Both the position numbers and the translations under genes were made by a program. From the NCBI RefSeq assembly GCF_963676735.1, contig NZ_OY781464.1, forward strand, positions 901,001-965,000: a DNA stretch of 64,000 bases. Reading direction: 5' to 3'. The notes under the pieces were generated by a model. It worked only from the letters and a program-made list of their open reading frames with translations, was not told the DNA's origin and ran no database searches. Below, piece by piece: positions 17,834 to 24,905 of the stretch; positions within the stretch are counted from its first letter, which is position 1, and each line of letters opens with the position of its first letter. The stretch comes from an uncultured Draconibacterium sp. Its GTDB lineage: Bacteria > Bacteroidota > Bacteroidia > Bacteroidales > Prolixibacteraceae.

Positions 17834-18493
17834 TTAAAAAGCATAACCTATCGAAAACTCTCCAAGAAAGCCATTCATAAAAGCATAGTCGTCGCGAAAA
17901 ACCTCAATTGCATCCAGGGCTTCCTGGCTCGGGTTATTTACTTTAAGTTCATCGTAGACGTAACCATAACCAAGCGCAAAATTCAGAGTAAACCCGCTTT
18001 CCCAAATCCAGCGTTTACCAACATTAAGGCCGATGGTACATTCCGGGAGTTTAAAATCAAACTCACCCGATTCCAGGGTTCCATCGCCTTTAATTTTGCG
18101 GTAGCGCGTATAAGCTCCGGCATACCACGAGTTTAAGCCTCCTCCAAAATGGTAGCGGTAATTAAGTATAACGGCTTTACCGCTCGATTCAATATTGGCA
18201 TCAGAATAAGTGTTGGGGATGGTTTCTAAATCGCCGCGTAAAACCAGTCCGTGGTTCTCGCCAAACAGGTGCTCAACATTAGCCGAATAAAATCCAAATG
18301 CCACGCCTCCCGGACAAACATTAACAGCTGTTTTGGCCGGGCTTATCCATTTTTCTTTACCCGTTGTCGTTTTGTTTTCATGGCTTTGGGCTTTGGTTGT
18401 AGTGGCAATAGTAAGCAATAAAATGGCAGTAATTAGCAAAAATACCGGTTTAGTCGATACTGACTCTTTTGTTGTTCTTGTTTCCTTTTTCAT
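17834..18493 (-). CDS. Outer-membrane beta-barrel-like protein
   Basis: A 219-residue protein with an N-terminal export signal (LLITAILLLTIATTTKAQ). The remainder alternates polar and hydrophobic residues with many aromatic and Gly positions (GVAFGFYSANVEHLFG, LNYRYHFGGGLNSWYAGAY, GLNVGKRWIWESGFTLNFALG) and ends in Phe (SIGYAF), as in beta-barrels inserted by BamA. It resembles DUF3575-type proteins of Bacteroidota. It is the first gene of the hydrolase/acetyltransferase run and lies directly downstream of the direct repeats at 18.6 kb, so it is the expected target of the regulator at 18.7-20.4 kb. Confidence 0.65.
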   Translation of the reverse strand: MKKETRTTKESVSTKPVFLLITAILLLTIATTTKAQSHENKTTTGKEKWISPAKTAVNVCPGGVAFGFYSANVEHLFGENHGLVLRGDLETIPNTYSDANIESSGKAVILNYRYHFGGGLNSWYAGAYTRYRKIKGDGTLESGEFDFKLPECTIGLNVGKRWIWESGFTLNFALGYGYVYDELKVNNPSQEALDAIEVFRDDYAFMNGFLGEFSIGYAF

Positions 18494-18585
18494 GATGTTT
18501 AATTTTTGTTTTGAATGAATTAACTATTGTTCTCTGTTTTGTTATTGTCGTTTGACGATACAAAGATGAGAAACAAAAAAGAGTC

Positions 18586-18650
18586 ATTCGTCCGAAATTG
18601 TAATTCCGTACCATTTGGTGAGATTCCGTACTCTTATGAAATCCGGGACT
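18586..18650. promoter_or_regulatory. Direct repeats ATTCCGTA, possible AraC-type operator
   Basis: ATTCCGTA occurs at 18603-18610 and again at 18623-18630, exactly 20 bases apart. Weaker relatives lie on each side, ATTCGTCCG at 18586-18594 and ATCCGGGAC at 18641-18649. Same-face direct repeats are the usual target of AraC-family proteins. They sit between an AraC-type regulator gene and the operon it precedes. Confidence 0.45.
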
Positions 18651-18673
18651 TGTACCACAAAAGGGAAAAGAAG

Positions 18674-20443
18674 TTATTGTTTAACTGTTTTTAGCCAACT
18701 GCCGGGTGTTTGATTTTCTACCTTTTTAAAGTAAGCATTAAATACCGTTTTTGAATTAAAACCACTTTCGTAGGCCAGGCCTAAAAGGGTGAGGTGTGAA
18801 TTTTTAGGATCGAGCGCCAGTTTTTTGAAATGATCTAATCGAAACTGGTTGATGAACTCGTTAAAATTCATGCCCGTTTTTTCGTTGATAAGGTAAGAGA
18901 GTTTGTTGGGGTGAACATTAAAAGATTCAGCCAGTGTGCGCAAATTCAGCTGTGGGTTCAGAAACGGCTGTTGGGTTTCTATTACCTGAACTAACTCTTC
19001 TAACTGTTTATTCTCTTCCGTAGAATTGGTGTCATACGAAGTATTAGTTTCTCTCGTTACCTCTATTTCGTCATCAAGCTTAAAGTTTGAAATATGTAAT
19101 TTATGGAAAGCATCAAATTTGTGTAAGGGGTGAAAAGAGGGGTCTTGTCTGAAATTGATAATTTGTCCGCGCTTTTGTTCGACGTATTTGCCCAAAAGCT
19201 CCAATGCTTCCTGTTGATGATCGGTATTTGCCAATGCAAAAAGTTCATACGGAACCATTTGTTGTTTATCCTCTGCAACGGTTTGCCATTTTTTTAATGT
19301 ACTTGCCGGCAGGGTTTTCATGCCTTTGTTACGAATGTTAAAATAGAGTGTTTTTGCATCGGGGTTTGGCGTGTTGCTTATTGCTGCTTCAAATTCATCT
19401 TCTTTGTTTAGCCAGATAAGGCATAAAATACGAAGCTCGGTAGCCAATACAAATTTTGGATTTATTACCAGCGCTTTGTCTATCAGTTGTAAAGCATTTT
19501 CGAACTTGCTTTGGTAATAATTGATGTGCGCTAAGGTGTAAAGATGGTTTGCCGAAAGCGGATCAACTGTCATGGCTTTTTGAATATAGGCTTCAGCTTC
19601 ATCAAAATAACCATGCGATAGCAGCAGTTCGGCCATGGCTTCCAGTCCATCGGTATAAGTCGGATGCTGATTCAGCATGTCAGCCATTTGTTTGTAGCTT
19701 GCGCTAAAATCCCACTCCATCCAAAACGAACGCCCAATAAACGACAGGCCGTATTCGGGAAGCGATTTATCCAGGTCGCTGGCAATCATGAAATTTTTAA
19801 TAGCCAGTTCAAAGCCCTTTTCTGCAGGCATATAACCCCATGCTGCCAGCAATCCATAACTTTGCACCAATCCGTAATAGGCCCGTGCGTATTCCGGGTC
19901 GAGCTGTATGGCCGCTTCATAATATTTTGTAGCTTCTGCTATGGAGGGGGCGTCCCACTTTAGCTGCAAGAAATGGCCTTTTAAAAAGAGTTCGTAGGCT
20001 TGTGTATTTTTTGTAGCTTTTTTTACCAGCGACTCCTGAATGTTAAAATGACCGAAGTTGTCGCGAATCTGATTGGCTATAAGCAAGCTTATTTCATCTT
20101 GTAAGGCAAAAATATCTTCAATTTCACGATCGAAGTTTTGCGACCAGAAATGAATACCATCAAGAGCATTTATTAACTGAGCAGTAATACGAACGCGTTT
20201 ATTCACCCGCCGTACACTGCCTTCTAAAACCGATGCCACACCAAGTTGCGAAGCTATTTCGCGCACATCGGTATTTTTACCTTTAAATGCAAACGACGAA
20301 GTTCGGGCAATCACCTTTAACCCGTTAACTTTTGTAAGTGCATTTATTATCTCTTCGGTTATTCCATCGCTGAAATATTCATTCTCAGGATCAGCACTCA
20401 TGTTAACAAAAGGCAGAACAACTATGGATTTCTCATTTAACAT
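18674..20443 (-). CDS. TolB-like / TPR / AraC-type transcriptional regulator
   Basis: A 589-residue soluble protein with no signal or membrane segment. Residues 1-130 form a TolB-like (FlgO-type) domain (IVVLPFVNMSADPENEYFSD, then SVLEGSVRRVNKRVRITAQL). Residues about 145-400 hold tetratricopeptide repeats (YYEAAIQLDPEYARAYYGL, IDKALVINPKFVLATEL). The last 100 residues are an AraC-type double HTH (NVHPNKLSYLINEKTG and LAYESGFNSKTVFNAYFKK). It is a one-component regulator in which the TolB/TPR part probably senses a partner or ligand. Its likely target is the six-gene run that begins 180 bases downstream on the same strand. Confidence 0.82.
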   Translation of the reverse strand: MLNEKSIVVLPFVNMSADPENEYFSDGITEEIINALTKVNGLKVIARTSSFAFKGKNTDVREIASQLGVASVLEGSVRRVNKRVRITAQLINALDGIHFWSQNFDREIEDIFALQDEISLLIANQIRDNFGHFNIQESLVKKATKNTQAYELFLKGHFLQLKWDAPSIAEATKYYEAAIQLDPEYARAYYGLVQSYGLLAAWGYMPAEKGFELAIKNFMIASDLDKSLPEYGLSFIGRSFWMEWDFSASYKQMADMLNQHPTYTDGLEAMAELLLSHGYFDEAEAYIQKAMTVDPLSANHLYTLAHINYYQSKFENALQLIDKALVINPKFVLATELRILCLIWLNKEDEFEAAISNTPNPDAKTLYFNIRNKGMKTLPASTLKKWQTVAEDKQQMVPYELFALANTDHQQEALELLGKYVEQKRGQIINFRQDPSFHPLHKFDAFHKLHISNFKLDDEIEVTRETNTSYDTNSTEENKQLEELVQVIETQQPFLNPQLNLRTLAESFNVHPNKLSYLINEKTGMNFNEFINQFRLDHFKKLALDPKNSHLTLLGLAYESGFNSKTVFNAYFKKVENQTPGSWLKTVKQ

Positions 20444-20554
20444 TCGGGACCTTTAATCATTTATTCTTGTTGCTGTTGACAATAACAGTTTCCATTTTAA
20501 CAAAGAAAATCATTCTAAGTTGATTAAGCCCCGTAGTTTTAGTAATAAAACAGT

Positions 20555-21973
20555 TTAAATAGAAATTTGCTTTGTTTTGGAAAGCGAAGCCACAAGCAGA
20601 TAAATAATCAAAGATGCATTAATTCCAAATATATTTGCATCGAGGTTTAACGGTAGGGGAACTCTTAAAAGAATGAGCAGTAATGTAACAGAGCCACCCG
20701 TTAGCATGGAGAATAGTGCGGCAATTTTGTTTGGTCTCTTTGCAAAAAGAGCGGCCAGTACCGGAATAATCATTCCTGAAACCATAAAAGAATAGGAGTG
20801 AAGCATGAGTTCAAGAACGCTTGTCATTTTTAATGCCAGGAGCAGAGCAATGGCGCCAATTATCAGGGTAAGTACCTGCGACAACCGAAGACTGTTTGTT
20901 CTGTTATGCATACGAAAAACATCGGTAAGTAAGTTGCCGGAAGCGGCCATCAGGCAGCTATCGGCGGTAGACATTATGGCCGAAAAATAGGCCGAAAGAA
21001 CAATGCCTAAAAATCCAACAGGCAGAACTGTTTTTAGTAAAACCGGTAGTCCCATTTCTGCATCAAGATTGGTAGCATTGTAACCGGGCAAAAGTTGATT
21101 TTCCATAGCAACACGAGCAAACATTCCAAGCATTACCCCAATAAAAGCCATTAACGGATATTCAAATAAGCCGGCAATAAACCACCCGCGTTGTGCTGTT
21201 TGTGTATTCTTTGATGCATATATTCGTTGGTAAAGCGTCATACCGATAAACCAAATCGGAATAATGGTAAACATCCAGTTAACGATTTGCTGCCACGAAA
21301 TTGCTCGAAGCGATAAAAAGTCGGGCTCGAGCGTATTTACAATGGCATTGTAGCCACCAATTTCGTAATAGGCAAAGGGTAGCCCAATAAAAATTAGGCC
21401 AATCATAAGTATAATCCACTGAATGGTATCGGTATAGATTACCGCTTTTAACCCCCCTAAAACAGTGTATACAACCGCTATTGTGCCCATTATTAAAAGG
21501 GCATTATTCAAACTCAGTCCATTAAACGTTGATGCTGCCAGCTTTGCGCCTGCAAGTATTTGCGAGCTGGTAAATCCGAGGTAACCGATAGCTGATATGA
21601 GCCCCGCAATTAAGGCGACCCGTTTATCAAAAATAAACTCCAGAAATTGTGGGAACGACAGAAAGCCCTTGCGCCGGGCCAGACCAGCAACCTTTGGAAT
21701 AAGCAAAACGGCACTCAGCCAGGCACCAAGCAAACCGGTAAATAGAAGCCAGCTACCTGATAGCCCCATGGTAAATCTCAGGCCTCCGAGACCAATTGAA
21801 AAGCCACCTCCAACGTCTGTGGCAACGACCGATAATCCGATGTGAATACTGCTGAGTTTTCTTCCACCAACAAAATAATCATCCGTGTTTTTATTTTTTC
21901 GAAGAAAATAAACACCAACACCAAGCATGGCGGTTAAGTAGATGCAAAAAATTGACAGATCAATCCAGCCCAT
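20555..21973 (-). CDS. Sodium:solute symporter (SSS family)
   Basis: A 472-residue inner-membrane protein with about 13 predicted helices. SSS landmarks are DYFVGGRKLSS, SVVATDVGGGFSIG, YTVLGGLKAVIYTDTIQW and ADSCLMAASGNLLTDVF. The family takes up proline, sugars, betaine, pantothenate and similar solutes with sodium. The ATG shares its A with the TAA of the upstream winged-helix-like gene, so it is translationally coupled to the end of the abl operon. That points to import of an osmolyte or of a precursor such as lysine, but the substrate is not readable from the sequence. Confidence 0.85.
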   Translation of the reverse strand: MGWIDLSIFCIYLTAMLGVGVYFLRKNKNTDDYFVGGRKLSSIHIGLSVVATDVGGGFSIGLGGLRFTMGLSGSWLLFTGLLGAWLSAVLLIPKVAGLARRKGFLSFPQFLEFIFDKRVALIAGLISAIGYLGFTSSQILAGAKLAASTFNGLSLNNALLIMGTIAVVYTVLGGLKAVIYTDTIQWIILMIGLIFIGLPFAYYEIGGYNAIVNTLEPDFLSLRAISWQQIVNWMFTIIPIWFIGMTLYQRIYASKNTQTAQRGWFIAGLFEYPLMAFIGVMLGMFARVAMENQLLPGYNATNLDAEMGLPVLLKTVLPVGFLGIVLSAYFSAIMSTADSCLMAASGNLLTDVFRMHNRTNSLRLSQVLTLIIGAIALLLALKMTSVLELMLHSYSFMVSGMIIPVLAALFAKRPNKIAALFSMLTGGSVTLLLILLRVPLPLNLDANIFGINASLIIYLLVASLSKTKQISI

Positions 21974-22200
21974 TATTTGATATCGACATTAAGCTTAAGG
22001 TACGACGATTGATCGACATGTTTTATTAAGCCTTTTTGCATTAAGGAGTAAATTGATTCCTGCCCCTTCGCTGTTGGCAGTTTTAATTCTTTAATAATAT
22101 CGCCATAAATGTATTTTCCATTGCTTTTAAGGAAAAGTAGTATGGCTTTTTCAAATGGATTTTTAATTTTTTTAATTTCAATTGTTTCTTGTTCTCTCAT
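21973..22200 (-). CDS. Small winged-helix-like protein
   Basis: A 75-residue protein from the ATG at 22200 (MREQETIEIKKIKNPFEKAI), preceded by a TTGGAGAAG stretch that could serve as a ribosome site; the frame is also open from a TTG at 22218. The pattern of helices followed by a Gly-containing wing (GKYIYGDIIKELKLPTAKGQ, then SIYSLMQKGLIKHV) looks like a winged-helix or DprA/RecX-like fold, so it may bind DNA or a protein partner. I do not recognise the family. It lies between the Cys4 mini-gene and the symporter and overlaps the latter by one base. Confidence 0.6.
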   Translation of the reverse strand: MREQETIEIKKIKNPFEKAILLFLKSNGKYIYGDIIKELKLPTAKGQESIYSLMQKGLIKHVDQSSYLKLNVDIK

Positions 22201-22220
22201 AAATGTTTTCTTCTCCAATT

Positions 22221-22391
22221 TTATTTTTTGTTATGGGTTAATTCGTTGTACCTGTTGCAGTTTTTCCAACCTTTTAAGCCCCGGTTACAGAATACATTCC
22301 TGAAAATGGGTAAAGGAACATCATTAAACTTTTGCTCGCCTTTATAAAGTGGACAAGTTTCTGCAAAGTGACAACGGTTTCCAAGATTCAT
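22221..22391 (-). CDS. Cys4 mini-protein in the abl operon
   Basis: A 56-residue reading frame starting MNLGNRCHFAETCPLYKG one base after the ablB stop and ending 20 bases before the winged-helix-like ATG. The four Cys are at positions 7, 13, 35 and 45 (CHFAETC, then VFCNRGLKGWKNCNRY), a spacing that suggests one zinc or iron-sulfur site. The spacing with its neighbours, the lack of any other gene in this 170-base gap and the protein-like composition make it a probable real gene. Function unknown; it may bind metal or help mature or regulate AblA. Confidence 0.65.
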   Translation of the reverse strand: MNLGNRCHFAETCPLYKGEQKFNDVPLPIFRNVFCNRGLKGWKNCNRYNELTHNKK

Positions 22392-22392
22392 A

Positions 22393-23232
22393 TCAAATGT
22401 GTTTATACAAAACGTTCATACTTTCTATTTTTCCGGCAATGTGTGTGTTTTTTATTAGGGTGCCCGAATAACAGTAGTTCAATTTTAGAAATGTTTTATT
22501 CATGCCAATTGAGTTTAGTCGGGCAATCGTATAAAGCGTTTTTATTCCTTGTTTTTTCATTTCCTTTTCAATAGAATTTAGCAGTAATACCGATAATTTA
22601 CGGCCACGGTGTTGTGGAAGGGTGGCAAAATCAGTCATTTCTGCATTTTTGCCCTGCACGTCAACTTCTGCCGAAGCTAGTGCTACGAGTTGTCCCTCGG
22701 TTACGGCTCCATAATATTGGGTGCCGTTTTCTAGTGATTTTAAAATAAATCCCGGATTGTATATCGGAAATGGGTAGGTTATAAAAACCTCGCGGTAAAT
22801 CTCCGTTATTCGCTCATAATCTTTTTTATCCAGTCTGCGTACTGTAACATTAGGCACTTCAATTTTATCAGGAGCAGGTGCTGTTTTACTTTCTTCAAGC
22901 ATTTTACTGAGGTCGCTGAGCCGGTCTGTTTCGATGTTTAGTAAACGGTCGGAACTCAAAAATTTCGAAACAAAAAATGCCGATTCTTTATTCCCGAAAA
23001 ATGCTGGTATTTGTGCTTCAGGTAAAAATCCGTTTGAAAGAAATTGGGGTGCAGCATAAGCCGGTATTTTGCAAAATATTTTTGTATATCCGTTTTTTCG
23101 CGCCAAATCGTTTATTTCCTGAATTATAGTGGGACAATCTTTTTTATCCAGTTTCATCAGGTAAACGCGTTGGTTTAATTGTCCGTGTTGTATAATGCTT
23201 CCGTTTCCAATAGTTTCAATTTTATCCTGCAT
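22393..23232 (-). CDS. ablB: Beta-lysine N6-acetyltransferase
   Basis: A 279-residue GNAT protein. The N-terminal part (to about residue 125) is the AblB-specific domain, and the C-terminal GNAT fold includes VTVRRLDKKDYERITEIYRE and the acetyl-CoA loop FATLPQHRGRKLSVLLLNSI with the Q/RxxGxG/A-like pattern. It acetylates beta-lysine made by AblA to N-epsilon-acetyl-beta-lysine, a compatible solute known from methanogens and several bacteria. A strong AAGGAGG sequence, rare in this phylum, lies seven bases before the ATG inside the ablA tail frame, and the ATG overlaps that tail by 11 bases, so translation was once, or still is, coupled to ablA. Confidence 0.88.
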   Translation of the reverse strand: MQDKIETIGNGSIIQHGQLNQRVYLMKLDKKDCPTIIQEINDLARKNGYTKIFCKIPAYAAPQFLSNGFLPEAQIPAFFGNKESAFFVSKFLSSDRLLNIETDRLSDLSKMLEESKTAPAPDKIEVPNVTVRRLDKKDYERITEIYREVFITYPFPIYNPGFILKSLENGTQYYGAVTEGQLVALASAEVDVQGKNAEMTDFATLPQHRGRKLSVLLLNSIEKEMKKQGIKTLYTIARLNSIGMNKTFLKLNYCYSGTLIKNTHIAGKIESMNVLYKHI

Positions 23233-23389
23233 CTTCTTCCCTCCTTGTCATTCGTTCATTGTCTTCGGGTATTAAAGAAATTGCATCATCAGAGTCTGAT
23301 AATAGTTTTTCAATACCAATTGCTTCTGTTTCATCAACTTCTTTAAGATTTAGATCCAGATTGCAGTCTTCGCAGTTTCTGTCGCACAT
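23222..23389 (-). pseudogene. Detached zinc-binding tail of lysine 2,3-aminomutase
   Basis: After the ablA TAA the same frame continues for 62 sense codons (PDSYETK, then an internal ATG at 23389 and 55 residues) and ends inside ablB. The tail has MCDRNCEDCNL, matching the Cys cluster that, with a Cys in the VNDC loop, binds zinc at the dimer interface of clostridial lysine 2,3-aminomutase. It then runs GIEKLLSDSDDAISLIPE and ends in a charged stretch. It could be (a) a fragment left by a nonsense mutation, (b) a separately initiated 55-residue subunit, or (c) read through. An assembly error of one base is also possible. Confidence 0.7.
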
Positions 23390-23410
23390 TTTTGTTTCGT
23401 AACTGTCTGG

Positions 23411-24538
23411 TTACTTGTAAGTTGTTATTACTCCTTCGTAGTTGCGTAAAACCACTTTATTTGTCGACCAGGAAATAATATAGTTAGGCATTACCGGAAT
23501 TTTACCTCCGCCCCCGGGGGCGTCAATAACATAGGTTGGTCGTGCAAATCCGCTGGTATGGCCTATTAAACTTTCCATAATTTCAATACCTTTTCCAATT
23601 GGAGTACGAAAATGTGATAAGCCTTCAGAAAGGTCGCACTGGTATAAGTAATATGGACGCACACGGTTTTGCACCAATTTATGAACTAGTGATTTCATAA
23701 TTCTCGGACAATCGTTAACGTCGGCTAAAAGAACCGACTGGTTGCCCAGAGGGAAACCTCCATTTGCTAGTTTTGAAAGTGCTTCTTTTGCAGAGGAAGT
23801 AATTTCGTTGGGATGATTAAAATGGGTATTTATCCAAAGTGGATGATATTTTCTTAAAATGTCAACAAGTTTGTCGGTAATGCGGTAGGGCAAAACTACA
23901 GGCATTCGTGTTCCTAAACGAACAATTTCAACATGAGGGATTTTAGTAATTTCACTCAGTAGCCAATCGATTTTATCATCGGGCAACATTAAGGGGTCGC
24001 CACCTGATAAGAGTACGTCTCTAACCTGTGGGGTGTTGGCTATATAATCGATCCCTTTTTTTAGTTGCTCTTTTGACGGCACATAGTCGATGTCGCCAAC
24101 TTTTCGTTTACGCGTACAATGGCGGCAATACATGCTGCAAATGTTGCTTACATGAAACAACACTCTGTCAGGATAGCGATGAGTTATGCCTTCCACGGGG
24201 CTGTCACTGTCTTCTGAAAGGGGATCTTCCAATTCCGACTTTAAGGTTACCAATTCTTCAATACCTCCAAAGCATTGTTTAAATACGGGGTCGTTTTTAA
24301 ATTCATTTCTATTAATTAACGAAAAGTAATACGGTGTAATTGATAATGGAAACTTTTCAAATGTTGTTATTAGTTGCTTTCGTTCTTCCCCCTCAAACTT
24401 AACACCTAAAAGTTCTTCGAATTTCTCAATGCTCTTAATTGAATGTTTAAGCTGCCATCTCCAGTCTTTCCATTTTGATAGTCGTGCTTCGTCTTCAATC
24501 TGATGTGCAATTGTCTGTTGTCTGTTGTTGTAAATCAT
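23411..24538 (-). CDS. ablA: Lysine 2,3-aminomutase, ended early by an in-frame TAA
   Basis: A radical SAM and PLP enzyme that turns L-lysine into L-beta-lysine, the first step of N-epsilon-acetyl-beta-lysine synthesis. From the ATG at 24538 (MIYNNRQQTIAHQIEDEARL) it has 375 residues; the family runs to about 415-440. The [4Fe-4S] motif is CSMYCRHC, the SAM region is LLSGGDPLMLP, VNDC holds one zinc Cys, and the PLP Lys lies in DAPGGGGKIPVMPNY. The reading ends at VITTYK with TAA where relatives have Glu (VITTY-x-EP), and the rest of the protein follows in the same frame. So the gene has lost, or split off, its zinc tail. It is first in an operon with ablB and has a strong promoter and a 220-base leader. 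Confidence 0.88.
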   Translation of the reverse strand: MIYNNRQQTIAHQIEDEARLSKWKDWRWQLKHSIKSIEKFEELLGVKFEGEERKQLITTFEKFPLSITPYYFSLINRNEFKNDPVFKQCFGGIEELVTLKSELEDPLSEDSDSPVEGITHRYPDRVLFHVSNICSMYCRHCTRKRKVGDIDYVPSKEQLKKGIDYIANTPQVRDVLLSGGDPLMLPDDKIDWLLSEITKIPHVEIVRLGTRMPVVLPYRITDKLVDILRKYHPLWINTHFNHPNEITSSAKEALSKLANGGFPLGNQSVLLADVNDCPRIMKSLVHKLVQNRVRPYYLYQCDLSEGLSHFRTPIGKGIEIMESLIGHTSGFARPTYVIDAPGGGGKIPVMPNYIISWSTNKVVLRNYEGVITTYK

Positions 24539-24616
24539 ATTTATTAAATTCCTCAAAAAAAATGCGTTTTTATATAAATCGTGGTTTGGTAAAATTACAA
24601 AGTACATCAGCCTGCT

Positions 24617-24742
24617 TTAGCTCGGGGGAGGAGTGTAATGTTTTAGTCTTCTGGTCTTTAATGACTGTTCGAATGGGTGTTCTTCTAGCCTTGTAATTAG
24701 CGATTCTGCCAATTGTTGTTTTGTAAACAGTGTTATTTTCAT
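24617..24742 (-). CDS. Candidate 41-residue leader ORF of ablA
   Basis: A reading frame starting MKITLFTKQQLAESLITRLE whose ATG would lie about 15 bases after the predicted transcription start of ablA. It ends with TPPPS about 80 bases before the ablA ATG. The composition is protein-like and amphipathic. It might be a small protein or a regulatory upstream frame (the proline-rich end could stall ribosomes). There is no homology support, so confidence is low. Confidence 0.3.
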   Translation of the reverse strand: MKITLFTKQQLAESLITRLEEHPFEQSLKTRRLKHYTPPPS

Positions 24743-24763
24743 GCCTAATAGTTTCTATGCGAA

Positions 24764-24793
24764 CAAAAGTATAAAAAAATGTGGGCATGCAAA
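24764..24793 (-). promoter_or_regulatory. Promoter of the abl operon
   Basis: On the minus strand TTTG (24793-24790), 18 bases, then TACTTTTG (24771-24764) agrees with the Bacteroidota consensus at the right spacing. Transcription would begin near 24757, giving a leader of about 220 bases. Confidence 0.7.
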
Positions 24794-24865
24794 TTCAACT
24801 TTGTGTTAAATCTATTGTTAATATTGATTTTACATATTGCTAATGCAAATTAAGTTGAATAATAA

Positions 24866-24873
24866 TATATTTG
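24866..24873 (+). promoter_or_regulatory. Candidate -7 box (TATATTTG) of the trehalose operon
   Basis: A TAnnTTTG match 33 bases before the ATG of the trehalose synthase gene. A clear -33 TTTG is not seen at normal distance, which may mean an activator is needed. Confidence 0.5.
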
Positions 24874-24905
24874 TAAATTGAAATTAATTTCTATAGAAAT
24901 AAAAT

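Larger units (their letters stand above)
24539..24905. other. Divergent regulatory region between ablA and the trehalose gene
   Basis: A 367-base gap. On the minus strand it holds the ablA promoter, a 41-codon candidate upstream frame and an AT-rich stretch with a run of eight T just before the ablA start. On the plus strand it holds a TATATTTG box 33 bases before the otsA ATG. I see no tRNA and no riboswitch I can name. Confidence 0.6.

Noticed and set aside
23411..23413. Programmed recoding (selenocysteine or pyrrolysine) at the ablA stop
   Set aside because: Those use TGA and TAG; this is TAA, which also ends many other genes here, and no SECIS-like stem is evident. A nonsense change or split gene is simpler.
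24570..24788. A 72-residue minus-strand frame upstream of ablA
   Set aside because: It would begin upstream of the predicted ablA transcription start and has no protein-like pattern; the 41-codon frame in another phase is better placed.
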